NCBI RefSeq assembly: GCF_007992195.1
Contig: NZ_BJZU01000004.1
Location: forward strand, 161,326 to 225,325
Length of the DNA stretch: 64,000 nt
Direction of reading: 5' to 3'
Origin: Methylobacterium oxalidis
Lineage (GTDB): Bacteria; Pseudomonadota; Alphaproteobacteria; Rhizobiales; Beijerinckiaceae
Shown here: one piece after another, positions 8,440 to 17,543 of the stretch
Numbering within the stretch: the first letter of the stretch is position 1
Layout of the letters: each line of letters begins with the position of its first letter
The notes under the pieces: model-generated
The model's database searches: none
What the model saw: the letters and a program-made list of their open reading frames with translations, nothing else
Told to the model about the DNA's origin: nothing
Made by a program: the position numbers and the translations under genes

Positions 8440-9390
8440 GTGAGCGATCTCTCCGTCGAGAACGGCCGTGTCGCCGACGCTGTGGCGGGACATTGGGTCG
8501 ATCGCCTCGCACCCCGGCGCGCGCGGCCCTACCTGCGGCTCGCGCGGATCGACCGGCCGGTCGGCTGGTGGCTGCTGCTTCTGCCGTGCTGGTGGTCGGC
8601 GGCGCTCGCGGCAGGCCGGGACGGGAGCCTCTACCCCGATCCCTGGCATCTCGCCCTGTTCCTGATCGGCGCGGTCGCGATGCGGGGCGCGGGCTCGACC
8701 TACAACGACATCGCCGACCGCGACCTCGACGCGCAGGTGGAGCGCACGCGCTCCCGCCCTCTTCCCTCCGGCCAGGTGAGCACGAAGGCGGCCGCCCTGT
8801 TCCTTCTCGCCCAATCCTTGGTCGGGCTGGCCGTGCTGCTGCAGTTCAACGCGACCGCCGTCGCCGTGGGCATGGCCTCGCTGGTGCCGGTCGTGATCTA
8901 CCCGTTCATGAAGCGGGTGATGTCGATGCCGCAGGCCGTGCTCGGCCTCGCCTTCGCCTGGGGCGCGCTGATGGGCTGGGTCGCCGTGTTCGGGCGGCTC
9001 GATCCGCCGGCCCTGCTGCTCTACGCCGGCGCGGTCGCGTGGGTGATCGGCTACGACACGATCTACGCGGTGCAGGACATCGAGGACGACGAGATCGCCG
9101 GGATCCGGTCCTCGGCGCGGCTGTTCGGGCAGCGGCTGCGCCTCGCGGTGGGGCTCTGCTACGGGGCGGCGGTGCTGCTCGCCGGGCTCGCCGCCCACGC
9201 GGCCGGCGCCGGTGCGGCGGGTTTCGCCGGGATCGCGCTGTTCGCGGCCCATCTCGGACGGCAGGTGCTGAAGCTGCGCGAGCGCGACGGGCGGGGGGCG
9301 CTCGCCCTCTTCCGCTCGAACCGCGACGCGGGGCTGATCCTGTTCGCGGGCCTCGCCGCGGACGCCCTCTTCAGGAACTGGCCCGGCTGA
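8440..9390 (+). CDS. ubiA: 4-hydroxybenzoate polyprenyltransferase
   Basis: A 316-residue polytopic membrane prenyltransferase that attaches the polyprenyl tail to 4-hydroxybenzoate in ubiquinone synthesis. Both Asp-rich, Mg-diphosphate-binding loops are present: NDIADRDLDAQVERTRSRPL (around residue 88) and YAVQDIEDDEIAGIRSSA (around 207). The first segment RPYLRLARIDRPVGWWLLLLPCWW is typical. I chose GTG 8440 (VSDLSVENG); a TTG two codons upstream (8434) is also possible. About eight membrane helices are expected. Single-gene transcription unit, convergent with the next gene. Confidence 0.93.
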   Translation: MSDLSVENGRVADAVAGHWVDRLAPRRARPYLRLARIDRPVGWWLLLLPCWWSAALAAGRDGSLYPDPWHLALFLIGAVAMRGAGSTYNDIADRDLDAQVERTRSRPLPSGQVSTKAAALFLLAQSLVGLAVLLQFNATAVAVGMASLVPVVIYPFMKRVMSMPQAVLGLAFAWGALMGWVAVFGRLDPPALLLYAGAVAWVIGYDTIYAVQDIEDDEIAGIRSSARLFGQRLRLAVGLCYGAAVLLAGLAAHAAGAGAAGFAGIALFAAHLGRQVLKLRERDGRGALALFRSNRDAGLILFAGLAADALFRNWPG

Positions 9391-9396
9391 ATCCGC

Positions 9397-9888
9397 TCAC
9401 GAGCGGGCGATGATCTCCTGCTCGCCGCGGTGGATCAGCGGGCGCACCGGCAGGCGGCCGGTCTTGCGGCGCACGAGGAAGCGGGGGCGGCGCCCGCCGA
9501 GGAGGCCGCAGCGGCGGCGCATCCGGGTGGTGCCGAGTGCGAGCCGGCCGATCAGCGAGGAGACGGGGCTCAGGCCGCCGTCCTCGCGCACGATCATCCG
9601 CGGCAGGCCGGTCCGGTTCGAGAGGTCCCGCCAGACCGCGACCACGTCCTCCTCCGCGAACGGTCCGAGCCGCGAGGCCACCTCGCCCTGCCCGTCGACG
9701 AGCAGGAGGTCGAAACGGTCCTCGCCGCAGCTCTCGGCGGCGTCCGCAGCGAAAGCGAGGGCGATCCCGGCGAGCCGAGCGGCGCCGGGCAGGGTGCCGA
9801 GGATCGGGAGCGGCGAGGCGACGAAGGCAGGAGACTTCGCCGAGGCCGGGTCGAGGCTGTGCGCGTTCATGCTCTGATAAGTGTTCAT
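9397..9888 (-). CDS. DUF6101-like hypothetical protein
   Basis: A 163-residue protein starting at ATG 9888 (MNTYQSMNAHS); a TTG at 9909 would add seven residues. It has no signal peptide or membrane segment. The middle shows an alternating strand pattern (DRFDLLLVDGQGEVASRLGPF) and the C-terminus is strongly basic (TRMRRRCGLLGGRRPRFLVRRKTGRLP), suggesting nucleic-acid or membrane-lipid contact. The basic C-terminal block resembles DUF6101 proteins of Methylobacteriaceae; this assignment is from memory. Function unknown. Confidence 0.6.
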   Translation of the reverse strand: MNTYQSMNAHSLDPASAKSPAFVASPLPILGTLPGAARLAGIALAFAADAAESCGEDRFDLLLVDGQGEVASRLGPFAEEDVVAVWRDLSNRTGLPRMIVREDGGLSPVSSLIGRLALGTTRMRRRCGLLGGRRPRFLVRRKTGRLPVRPLIHRGEQEIIARS

Positions 9889-10255
9889 CTGCCTGACGCC
9901 CTGATGCAAGTGGCGATCTCTGTCGGATCGTCCGTTATGCCAAGCAAAATCGCGTCGAACCTCCTCAGACCACCTTAAGAGTGAGCGTTAAGCGTTCGTG
10001 GAGAGCCGCCTGATGGCCGGAATGCTCAACGCTTCCTTGCACAGAACGGCGCAAAGACGGCGTATCCCATTCTGCGTCGCGCTGCTTGTGACGAATCGGG
10101 TCGCGACCTAGTTTCAGCTTGCGCAACGCACGGGCCATGCCGCACCCTCGGCGGGGAGCCTCCCGCCATCGGAAGCGGCGACCGCCCGACCCGCCGCCTG
10201 CACGACGCCGCCTTGGGCCCGTGCGGGCAGACCGCCCCGTCCGACCCGGTTCTTC
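9889..10255. other. Divergent intergenic stretch, 367 bases
   Basis: This spacer separates the DUF6101-like gene from the phosphatase gene and must hold promoters for both. Its left part (9900-10130) is visibly less GC-rich than the flanks. I see no convincing -35/-10 pair, no EcfG element and no RNA fold I would defend. Confidence 0.4.
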
Positions 10256-11080
10256 ATGCCCGACACGATGTCCTCCGAGGCCGCGCAGGCCGTGATGCCG
10301 GCCTTGCGCGAGGCGATCCGCGAGGCCGCCTCGCTCGCACTGCCGCATTTCCGGCCGGGCGAGCAGACACGGGCGCGGATCTGGTCGAAGGCGGGCGGCT
10401 CCCCGGTGACGGAAGCGGACGTGGCCGTGGACGCCTTCCTGAAGGTGCGGCTCAGTCAGATCGTGCCGGCGGCGGCATGGCTCTCGGAGGAGACGCGGGA
10501 CGATTCCGGGCGGCTCGGGGCCGACCTCGTCTGGATCGTCGACCCGATCGACGGCACCCGCGCCTTCCTGTCGGGCCATCCGGACTGGTCGATCGCGGTG
10601 GGTCTGCTCTCGGCGGGCCAGCCCGTCGTCGGCATCGTGCACGCACCCGCGAGCGGGCACTTCTACGAGGCCGTTGCGGGCGCCGGCGCGCGTCGCGACG
10701 ACGTGCCGATCGCGGTCTCGGCCTGTACCGATCTCCCCGGCGCGCGGGTCACGGGTCCGAAACCCATGATCGAGCGCCTCGCGCGCGGCCTCACGCGCGA
10801 GGGCGTCGAGCCGGACTTCGTCCGGATCGACCGTGTGCCCTCGCTCGCGCTGCGGGTCGCCCGGGTGGCGGAGGGCGCCATCGATGTGGGGCTTGTCTCG
10901 TCGGACGCGCGGGATTGGGATCTCGCGGCGGCCGACCTGATCCTGCGCGAGGCGGGCGGTTCGGTCTGCGATCTCGCAGGCCGCCGCACCGTCTACAACC
11001 GGAACAACCCGGTGCACGGCGAACTCGTCGCCGTTTCGGAGGGATTGCTCGCGCCGGTGATCGCTGCGCTCACCGCCTGA
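10256..11080 (+). CDS. Inositol monophosphatase family protein, 3'(2'),5'-bisphosphate nucleotidase (CysQ)-like
   Basis: A 274-residue Mg-dependent phosphatase. The metal-binding motifs are LSEETRDD (Glu of motif 1, about residue 80), WIVDPIDGTRAF (about 94-105) and the C-terminal SSDARDWDLAAADLILREAGG (about 217-237). The last block, with the Trp-Asp pair, is shared by CysQ, HisN and inositol monophosphatases. Members hydrolyse 3'-phosphoadenosine-5'-phosphate, histidinol phosphate or inositol phosphates. I cannot fix the substrate; a histidinol-phosphatase-like role is equally possible because the cys genes here appear to reduce APS rather than PAPS. Start ATG 10256; another ATG lies at 10268. 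Confidence 0.82.
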   Translation: MPDTMSSEAAQAVMPALREAIREAASLALPHFRPGEQTRARIWSKAGGSPVTEADVAVDAFLKVRLSQIVPAAAWLSEETRDDSGRLGADLVWIVDPIDGTRAFLSGHPDWSIAVGLLSAGQPVVGIVHAPASGHFYEAVAGAGARRDDVPIAVSACTDLPGARVTGPKPMIERLARGLTREGVEPDFVRIDRVPSLALRVARVAEGAIDVGLVSSDARDWDLAAADLILREAGGSVCDLAGRRTVYNRNNPVHGELVAVSEGLLAPVIAALTA

Positions 11081-11086
11081 TTGAGC

Positions 11087-11320
11087 TCAGGCCCGAGCCT
11101 CGCGCAGCGAGACGTCGGCGGGCGGCAGGCCGAAGCGCTCGGCCAGATGCCAGCGCAGCTCCCGCGGCGAGTGGTAATTGTAGGAGCGATCGATGATGTG
11201 GCTGCAATCGGTGCCGGGGCGTCCGGCGATCGAGGCCTGGTTCAGGCGGGCCACACGGAAGGTCGCGGCGTCGGTGACGGGCGACCGGGCGCTACGGCGC
11301 CGGGTGAACTCGAACTGCAT
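11087..11320 (-). CDS. Small hypothetical protein
   Basis: A 77-residue basic protein, convergent with the phosphatase gene (6-base gap). The first 35 residues are Arg/Ala-rich; the second half (RELRWHLAERFGLPPADVSLREARA) looks helical. The composition and codon use fit a real gene, but no domain is recognised. The ribosome-binding site is weak (AGAAACG before ATG 11320). Confidence 0.5.
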   Translation of the reverse strand: MQFEFTRRRSARSPVTDAATFRVARLNQASIAGRPGTDCSHIIDRSYNYHSPRELRWHLAERFGLPPADVSLREARA

Positions 11321-11472
11321 GTCGTTTCTTCTTATGTCTCTAGGACCGGATATTCGCGCGTCGGCGAAGCCCGGACTCGTTTCTGGTTATGGGTTTCACC
11401 GTCCGGCGCGACCGGCCCGAAACGGGCATTCGGCGGCGTCGGATGGTTTCGGCTCGGAGAGCCGTTCGTGGA

Positions 11473-11498
11473 CGCCAGCCCGCGCGAACGGGCTGGCG
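11473..11498 (-). terminator. Stem-loop after the cold-shock gene
   Basis: CGCCAGCCCG, loop CGCGAA and CGGGCTGGCG form a perfect 10-bp stem 20 bases past the cold-shock stop. There is no U-tract on either strand, so it is better viewed as a 3'-stabilising or Rho-independent-like hairpin than as a proven terminator. Confidence 0.45.
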
Positions 11499-11517
11499 CT
11501 GGACGATCGGTCGCCGA

Positions 11518-11727
11518 TCAGGCCGCCTGAAGGTTGCCTGCAGCGTCCTTTCCGCTGCGCTTGTCGGTCAGGATCTCGTAGGAGATCTTCTGACCCTCGA
11601 CGAGATTGCGCATGCCTGCGCGCTCGACGGCGGAGATGTGAACGAACACGTCCTTGCCGCCATCATCGGGCTGGATGAAGCCGTAGCCCTTGGTCTCGTT
11701 GAACCACTTCACAGTGCCGGTATTCAC
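11518..11727 (-). CDS. Cold-shock domain protein
   Basis: A 69-residue CspA-type RNA chaperone. Both RNA-binding motifs are present: KGYGFI (RNP1) and VFVHIS (RNP2), in the usual TGTVKWFNETKGYGFIQPDD context. The start is GTG 11727, not the upstream TTG 11760: GAGG lies nine bases before the GTG and the family begins at this point. The Lys/Asp-rich C-terminus (TDKRSGKDAAGNLQAA) is standard. A spacer of about 300 bases upstream leaves room for the long leader typical of cold-shock genes. Confidence 0.93.
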   Translation of the reverse strand: MNTGTVKWFNETKGYGFIQPDDGGKDVFVHISAVERAGMRNLVEGQKISYEILTDKRSGKDAAGNLQAA

Positions 11728-12026
11728 GAATAGAACCTCGTATCGTCCATTGGTCGACAACGCGCGTCCACGCGAGACATGCGTCGTGACCTCTTCCGTA
11801 GTCTGATGGAGCGGCGGGGCTGGAGACGCAAGACCTGTAGAGCGCCCGTCTCACCAATGGCCCCCCGAGACCCTATGTAGGCGCTTCATGCGGCCGCAAC
11901 AAGGCGTTGCCGGCCCGACCATCCGTCTTCCTGCCGCGTGGACAGGGGGCGGCCGCCGCCGCGACCCTGTGTTTTTCGCGCCGCAGCGTGCATATATGAG
12001 TTCGGCTCCAGGCAGTTAGGCGATCC

Positions 12027-12416
12027 ATGGCGGGTATCTCGGTTTCCCTCGAAGGCGGCAACATCCAGCTCTCGTTTCAGAAGGACGACCAGGCGACGGC
12101 GGTCGTGATGGACGCCCGCGCGGCCCGCGCCCTCGTGCGCGCCGTCGGCCAGCTCCTCACCGCGATCGACGAGCCGGACGAGACGGACTTGGCCGACGAG
12201 ATGGGCGACGAGGACATCGCCATGCTGGACGTCACATCCTCCGCCATCGAGGTCGGCACCGACGAGCAGGGCCAGGCCGTCGTCGCCCTGCAGGCTGGCG
12301 CCCTGCCCCCGTTCCAGCTGCGCCTGACGGACGAAGAGGCCCGCCACGTCGCGACGAGCCTCTCCGAGATCCTCAACGCCCCGCGCGACGTGCGTGCCTC
12401 GCACGGGGGCCACTGA
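12027..12416 (+). CDS. Acidic hypothetical protein
   Basis: A 129-residue, strongly acidic soluble protein. It opens with an alternating beta pattern (ISVSLEGGNIQLSFQKDD), followed by a helix (DARAARALVRAVGQLLTAI), an Asp/Glu-rich linker and a C-terminal helix (DEEARHVATSLSEILNAP). No signal peptide or membrane segment. I do not recognise the family. It is convergent with the small Pro-rich gene, six bases away. Confidence 0.65.
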   Translation: MAGISVSLEGGNIQLSFQKDDQATAVVMDARAARALVRAVGQLLTAIDEPDETDLADEMGDEDIAMLDVTSSAIEVGTDEQGQAVVALQAGALPPFQLRLTDEEARHVATSLSEILNAPRDVRASHGGH

Positions 12417-12422
12417 GCCGAA

Positions 12423-12644
12423 CTACATCCGCACACCGGGATCGGTCGGGTTGCCCGGCAGGTAGTCGGGTTCGGAACCGGGTCCGGAGGGCTCGTCGAT
12501 GCCGGGGTCGTCGACTGGATAGGGCGTGCGCGGCCCGGTCGGGCCGGTATCCGGCAGCTCGTCGGGCTGTGGCGGCGGCGGAAGGTCGCCGGGGATGTTG
12601 CCGCCGGGCGTGGGTTCGGGGGTCGGAAGGCCGGGATTGGCCAT
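12423..12644 (-). CDS. Small Pro/Gly/Asp-rich disordered protein
   Basis: A 73-residue protein made almost entirely of Pro, Gly, Asp, Glu and Thr, predicted to be disordered. ATG 12644 has a strong SD (GGAGG). Longer open frame upstream is a shadow of the divergent DJ-1 gene. A sigma-EcfG-type promoter at 12681-12706 faces it, and the facing gene has one too, so both look like general-stress genes. Small hydrophilic disordered proteins often protect against desiccation; this is inference. Confidence 0.6.
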   Translation of the reverse strand: MANPGLPTPEPTPGGNIPGDLPPPPQPDELPDTGPTGPRTPYPVDDPGIDEPSGPGSEPDYLPGNPTDPGVRM

Positions 12645-12680
12645 GCGGAGCCTCCTCTCAGATGTCGGGATATGCGAGTC

Positions 12681-12706
12681 AACGGGACCGTTAGGCGGGC
12701 GGTTCC
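12681..12706 (-). promoter_or_regulatory. Candidate sigma-EcfG promoter for the Pro-rich protein
   Basis: Minus strand: GGAAC (12706-12702), 17 bases, CGTT (12684-12681). Both elements are perfect and the spacing is within the EcfG range. The ATG follows 36 bases after the -10 element. Confidence 0.65.
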
Positions 12707-12744
12707 GTTTTTGTCCCGTGCGGCATCGGGCCTGCAGCCCTGCC

Positions 12745-12769
12745 GGAACCTCGCCGAACCCCTGCGGTT
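12745..12769 (+). promoter_or_regulatory. Candidate sigma-EcfG promoter for the DJ-1/PfpI gene
   Basis: Plus strand: GGAAC (12745-12749), 16 bases, GGTT (12766-12769). The -35 is perfect and the -10 has one mismatch to CGTT. The ATG at 12804 is 34 bases further. It is divergent from the element at 12681-12706 in the same 159-base spacer. Confidence 0.55.
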
Positions 12770-12803
12770 TGCGCCTCCAGATCCCGAACATGGAGGTTTG
12801 ACC

Positions 12804-13382
12804 ATGGCCGACATCAAGCAGGCCAAGATCCTGATTCTCGCCACCGACGGCTTCGAGGAGAGCGAGCTGACGGTGCCGCAGGCCAAGCTCAAGCAGGCTG
12901 GCGCGACCGTCGACGTGGCCGCTCCACAGTCGCGTCAGTCGAAGGATTCCATCCGCGGCTGGGACAAGACCGACTGGGGCGAGAGCGTGGCCGTCGACAG
13001 GGATGTGGAGAGCGTGAGCGCGGGCGACTACGACGCGCTCGTGCTGCCGGGTGGCCAGATCAACCCCGACAAGCTGAGACTGGAGCCGAAGGCGCTCGAG
13101 GTGATCCGGAGCTTCCTGACATCCGGCAAGGTGGTTGCCGCGATCTGCCACGCACCCTGGCTGCTGATCGAGACCGGCGCCGTGAAGGGTCGGCAGCTCA
13201 CCTCCTACGCGTCGATCAAGCGCGATGTCATGAATGCCGGCGGGAACTGGCAGGACAAGGAGGTCGTGACCGATCAGGGCATCATCACGAGCCGCAATCC
13301 CGGTGACCTCGATGCGTTCTGTGCGAAGATCATCGAGGAGGTGCAGGAGGGCAAGCACGAGGCCCGTCAGCTCGCGGCCTGA
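12804..13382 (+). CDS. DJ-1/PfpI family protein (YhbO-like)
   Basis: A 192-residue type 1 glutamine-amidotransferase-like protein. The nucleophilic Cys lies in VVAAICHAPWLLIETG (about residues 111-126), preceded by the acidic YDALVLPGGQ (about 74-83). Relatives are stress proteins with deglycase, chaperone or weak protease activity in the cytoplasm; the Pfp1/YhbO subgroup fits best. ATG 12804 follows GGAGG (12793-12797), about six bases upstream. The upstream EcfG-type promoter and the divergent Pro-rich gene support a general-stress role. Confidence 0.9.
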   Translation: MADIKQAKILILATDGFEESELTVPQAKLKQAGATVDVAAPQSRQSKDSIRGWDKTDWGESVAVDRDVESVSAGDYDALVLPGGQINPDKLRLEPKALEVIRSFLTSGKVVAAICHAPWLLIETGAVKGRQLTSYASIKRDVMNAGGNWQDKEVVTDQGIITSRNPGDLDAFCAKIIEEVQEGKHEARQLAA

Positions 13383-13471
13383 ACGCCATTCGTCCGCGCC
13401 GCCGCAAGCTGCGCGGCGACATCACGCGCGGGCGCGACGCGGGCCGGGATCGGCCGCGCCCGTCCCGCATG

Positions 13472-13765
13472 TCAGCGCTTCGCGACCGCCTTCTGCACCT
13501 TGGCCTTGTCGCCGGTCGTGCTCGCGATGAGTGCCGAGAGATGGTCCTGGTCGAGGCCGCGGGTCGGGGTCCCGGAGATCGATTGGCGGCCCGCCTCGAC
13601 CTTGCGCGCCTCGATCGAGCCCGTGGTGACGGGGTCGGGGACCGCCGCGACCGGGCCGGGGCGGGCGGCGGGCTCGCGCTGCACGCGCATGGCCCAGTGG
13701 GCGGCGGTGGAGAGGGCCGCGATCGCCAGGATCGCCTTGATGCCGCCGGACAGGAGGCGCCGCAT
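13472..13765 (-). CDS. Small membrane-anchored hypothetical protein
   Basis: A 97-residue protein with an N-terminal basic-hydrophobic segment (MRRLLSGGIKAILAIAALSTAAHWAM) that is either an uncleaved anchor or a signal peptide. The remainder is a polar, Arg/Pro-rich linker and a C-terminal helix (DHLSALIASTTGDKAKVQKAVAKR). ATG 13765 follows a weak SD; the frame is open upstream to 13915 without a better start. Family not recognised. Confidence 0.6.
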   Translation of the reverse strand: MRRLLSGGIKAILAIAALSTAAHWAMRVQREPAARPGPVAAVPDPVTTGSIEARKVEAGRQSISGTPTRGLDQDHLSALIASTTGDKAKVQKAVAKR

Positions 13766-14185
13766 GATGGGTAACCTGAGGATACGCGGTGGAACGCGGC
13801 CGGTTTCACGGCCAAGCTCAGCTTCGCTCAGGATCGTGAATGAAGCCGCAAGGCGGTCCCGCTGAAGCGATCCCGGAATGGCGCAGGTGCGGAAGGCAGG
13901 TGGGCCATGCGCCAAGGTCCGCGGTTCCTGTTCCCCGCGCTCCCGACACGCCTGCAGCTACTCGGCCCACTGAGCCTCACAGGAGGAGCGCAGAGAACTG
14001 GTCCGCGCCATCCCGTCACTGCCGGCCCCGCCGCCATGCAGGCCCGAGAGGGCTCGCGAAACCGTCGGACGCATCGGCGGCTGGGGAGAGCGGATGTAGG
14101 CGGTGGTACCCGCCCGGGCAACAGACGATCGGCGTTTCGGCAAAGCTGTGACGATCAGCCTGGGGCGGCTCAGAGAGCCCGGCAT
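13766..14185. other. Intergenic stretch, 420 bases
   Basis: This spacer lies between the aspartate aminotransferase terminator and the small anchored protein. Several short ORFs run through it on both strands but none has a credible start, SD or composition. It presumably holds the promoter of the 13472-13765 gene; nothing else is supported. Confidence 0.4.
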
Positions 14186-14218
14186 GAGAAAGGCGCCCGG
14201 TGCGAGGCACCGGGCGCC
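14186..14218 (-). terminator. Intrinsic terminator of the aspartate aminotransferase gene
   Basis: GGCGCCCGGTGC and GCACCGGGCGCC form a perfect 12-bp stem with a three-base loop. On the minus strand it is followed by TTTCTC. It starts 28 bases past the aminotransferase stop. Confidence 0.85.
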
Positions 14219-14245
14219 CGATTTCGCCGACCAGGAGGTTCGCGA

Positions 14246-15505
<1,260 letters not shown>

Positions 15506-15686
15506 CTAGTCGCGGCTCGTGCCAGGGGCAAGGTGCGGAGGCTGGCCTCGGGCGGCGAATGTCATGCTTGGCCGGAATGCCGGAGCAGTCCGGACCCCGT
15601 GCCGGCGCGGGGCTCACGGCCGGGCTGCCCGCGCCGCATGCGGGGCGGCCTCGTACGGGCCGCAGCGCCTTCCCATCTCGCAGGGC

Positions 15687-16706
15687 ATGATCCCGCTCTC
15701 CGTCCTCGACCTCTCCTTCGTCAACGCCGGCGCGAGTCCGGCGCAGGCGCTGCACGACTCGCTCGCCCTCGCCCGCCACGTCGACGGGCTCGGCTTCACC
15801 CGCTACTGGCTCGCCGAGCATCACGCCCTTCCCTCCGTGGCGAGCCCGGCGCCCGAGATCATGATCGGTCAGATCGCCGCCGCCACCCGCTCCCTTCGGG
15901 TCGGCTCCGGCGGCATCATGCTGCCGAACCACGCCCCGCTGATGGTCGCCGAGCGCTTCAAGATGCTGGAGGCCCTGTTCCCCGGCCGGATCGACCTCGG
16001 GCTCGGGCGGGCACCCGGAACGGACGGCGTCACCGCGCAGGCTCTGCGGCGCCGCGATGTCGCGCGCGGTGGCGACGACTTCCTCGATCGCCTTCAGGAG
16101 TTGATGCTCTGGGAGACGGGCGATTTCCCCGCGGGCCACCCGTTCCGCAGCGTCGAGGTGATGCCGGCGGGCGCGCCGCTGCCGCCGCTCTTCCTGCTCG
16201 GGTCTTCAGACTACAGCGCGCACCTGTCGGCGCAGGTCGGAACCGGGTTCGCCTTCGCGCAGCACTTCGCATCCTTCGACGCGGAAGCCGCGATGCTGGC
16301 CTACAGGCAGGGCTTCCGCCCCTCCCGCTGGCGGGAGAGCCCGCACGCGATTCTCGCCGTCGCGGCGGTCTGCGCGCCCACGGATGCGGAGGCCGAGCGC
16401 CTGGCGCTGAGCGCCGGGCTCGCCACGCTTCGGCGTGAGCGGGGCGAGTACCTGCCCCTGCCGAACCTCGCCGAGGCGGAGGCCTATCCGTACTCGGCGG
16501 CCGAGCGCGCCCGCCTGGAACGGGGACGCGCCCGGCTTCATGTCGGCTCGCCGGAGACCCTGCGGGCGCGCCTCGGCGCTCTGGCCGAGGCGACCCGTTC
16601 CGACGAGATCATGGTCTTCTCGGCGATCCACGATCAGGCGGCGCGGCAGCGCTCCTACACGCTCCTCGCGGAGGCGTTCGGCTCCGCCGCACCGGCTGCG
16701 GCCTGA
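15687..16706 (+). CDS. Luciferase-like (LLM class) flavin-dependent oxidoreductase
   Basis: A 339-residue monooxygenase-like TIM-barrel protein of the YhbW/MsnO8 subgroup, probably using FMNH2 from a separate reductase. Diagnostic blocks are RYWLAEHHALPSVASPAPE, RVGSGGIMLPNHAPLMVAERF and GRIDLGLGRAPGTD. ATG 15687 starts exactly at the family N-terminus (MIPLSVLDLSFV); the open frame upstream to 15519 is not needed. Substrate unknown. It is convergent with the GCG_CRPN gene, seven bases apart. Confidence 0.88.
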   Translation: MIPLSVLDLSFVNAGASPAQALHDSLALARHVDGLGFTRYWLAEHHALPSVASPAPEIMIGQIAAATRSLRVGSGGIMLPNHAPLMVAERFKMLEALFPGRIDLGLGRAPGTDGVTAQALRRRDVARGGDDFLDRLQELMLWETGDFPAGHPFRSVEVMPAGAPLPPLFLLGSSDYSAHLSAQVGTGFAFAQHFASFDAEAAMLAYRQGFRPSRWRESPHAILAVAAVCAPTDAEAERLALSAGLATLRRERGEYLPLPNLAEAEAYPYSAAERARLERGRARLHVGSPETLRARLGALAEATRSDEIMVFSAIHDQAARQRSYTLLAEAFGSAAPAAA

Positions 16707-16713
16707 GGTTGGC

Positions 16714-17010
16714 TCACCAGCGGCAGACGCGCCGCGGCCCGAACGGCGTCGGGCGCAGGAAGCAGCGCCGGCCGTAGAACGGGCGCGGACCGTAGACGCG
16801 CCCGGGGCCCGCGAAGGGGCGGCAGCGGCCGTAGGCGCCCCGGCCCCAGCCGGGCCCGCAGCCCTGCGCCACCTGCTCGACGAGGGGGGTGGTGCCGGTC
16901 AGGCCCTCGACCGCACCGACGCCGAGCGGCGCGGCCTGCGCGGCCGGGACGGCTCCGAGGCCGCCGAGGGCGAGCGCGGCGCCCAGGCCGAGCATCCAGC
17001 GTTTCGACAT
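16714..17010 (-). CDS. Secreted GCG_CRPN-type cysteine/glycine protein
   Basis: A 98-residue secreted protein. Signal peptide MSKRWMLGLGAALALGGLG with cleavage after AAQA near residue 26. The mature chain has the GCGPGWGRGAYGRCRP block followed by Gly/Pro/Arg/Tyr-rich sequence and two more Cys near the C-terminus. This is the GCG-CRP(N) pattern of small exported proteins common in Methylobacteriaceae and Bradyrhizobium, function unknown. The expected N of CRPN is replaced by F here. ATG 17010 is preceded by AGGAGGA. A 15-bp tandem repeat occurs in the leader. Confidence 0.72.
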   Translation of the reverse strand: MSKRWMLGLGAALALGGLGAVPAAQAAPLGVGAVEGLTGTTPLVEQVAQGCGPGWGRGAYGRCRPFAGPGRVYGPRPFYGRRCFLRPTPFGPRRVCRW

Positions 17011-17022
17011 CGCAGATTCCTC

Positions 17023-17052
17023 CTGTTCGCGTCCTACCTGTTCGCGTCCTGC
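17023..17052 (-). repeat. 15-bp tandem duplication in the leader of the GCG_CRPN gene
   Basis: Two adjacent copies, CTGTTCGCGTCCTAC and CTGTTCGCGTCCTGC on the plus strand, differ at one base. They lie 13 to 42 bases upstream of the start codon, next to the ribosome-binding site. Confidence 0.7.
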
Positions 17053-17264
17053 ACCGCGGCGGTCGCGCGGCTTGGCCGTAGGCCCATCTAGGGCACGGCA
17101 GCCTTGCGAGCGCCTGTGCGCAACATGACGATTTGGACAGGTGTGGATGATCCCGGCGCGCACGCGTCGCCCGGCGCGAGGCGCGGGCGGCCGCGGGCCT
17201 GCTTCAGGTTAATGCGGCCGGCCGCGGATCGCCTAGCGTCGCAGGGACCGGAATGGGAGCTACC

Positions 17265-17543
17265 ATGCCTCGCTACTTCATCGACGCTGCCGTCGGGTCC
17301 CTCCGCGACCGCGACGACGACGGTGTGGTCGCCCTCGATGATACGAGCGCCCACGAGATCGCGGTCGCGACGCTCCACGATCTTGCCCGCATCGCCACCG
17401 CCGAGGGCCGCGAGGCGCCCCTCAGCGTCGTCGTGCGCACGGAGACCGGCGAGCGGCTCTGCACGGTCTCGATGACGATCAGCACGGAATGGTCGAGGGC
17501 GCGCGGCAGTGCGGCCGGACGGGTGCTGGAGCAGGTCGCCTAG
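17265..17543 (+). CDS. DUF6894 family small protein
   Basis: A 92-residue protein with the MPRYF-D start and the helix-strand pattern of DUF6894, a family much amplified in Methylobacterium and Bradyrhizobium. Conserved points are MPRYFID, the acidic DDDG turn, the Ala-rich helix HEIAVATLHDLARIA and the strand LSVVVRTETGERLCTVSMTI. I chose ATG 17265, preceded by GGGAG; an in-frame ATG at 17253 is alternative. Function unknown. Its end overlaps the convergent gene by four bases. Two more relatives lie at 48.2-48.9 kb. Confidence 0.75.
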   Translation: MPRYFIDAAVGSLRDRDDDGVVALDDTSAHEIAVATLHDLARIATAEGREAPLSVVVRTETGERLCTVSMTISTEWSRARGSAAGRVLEQVA

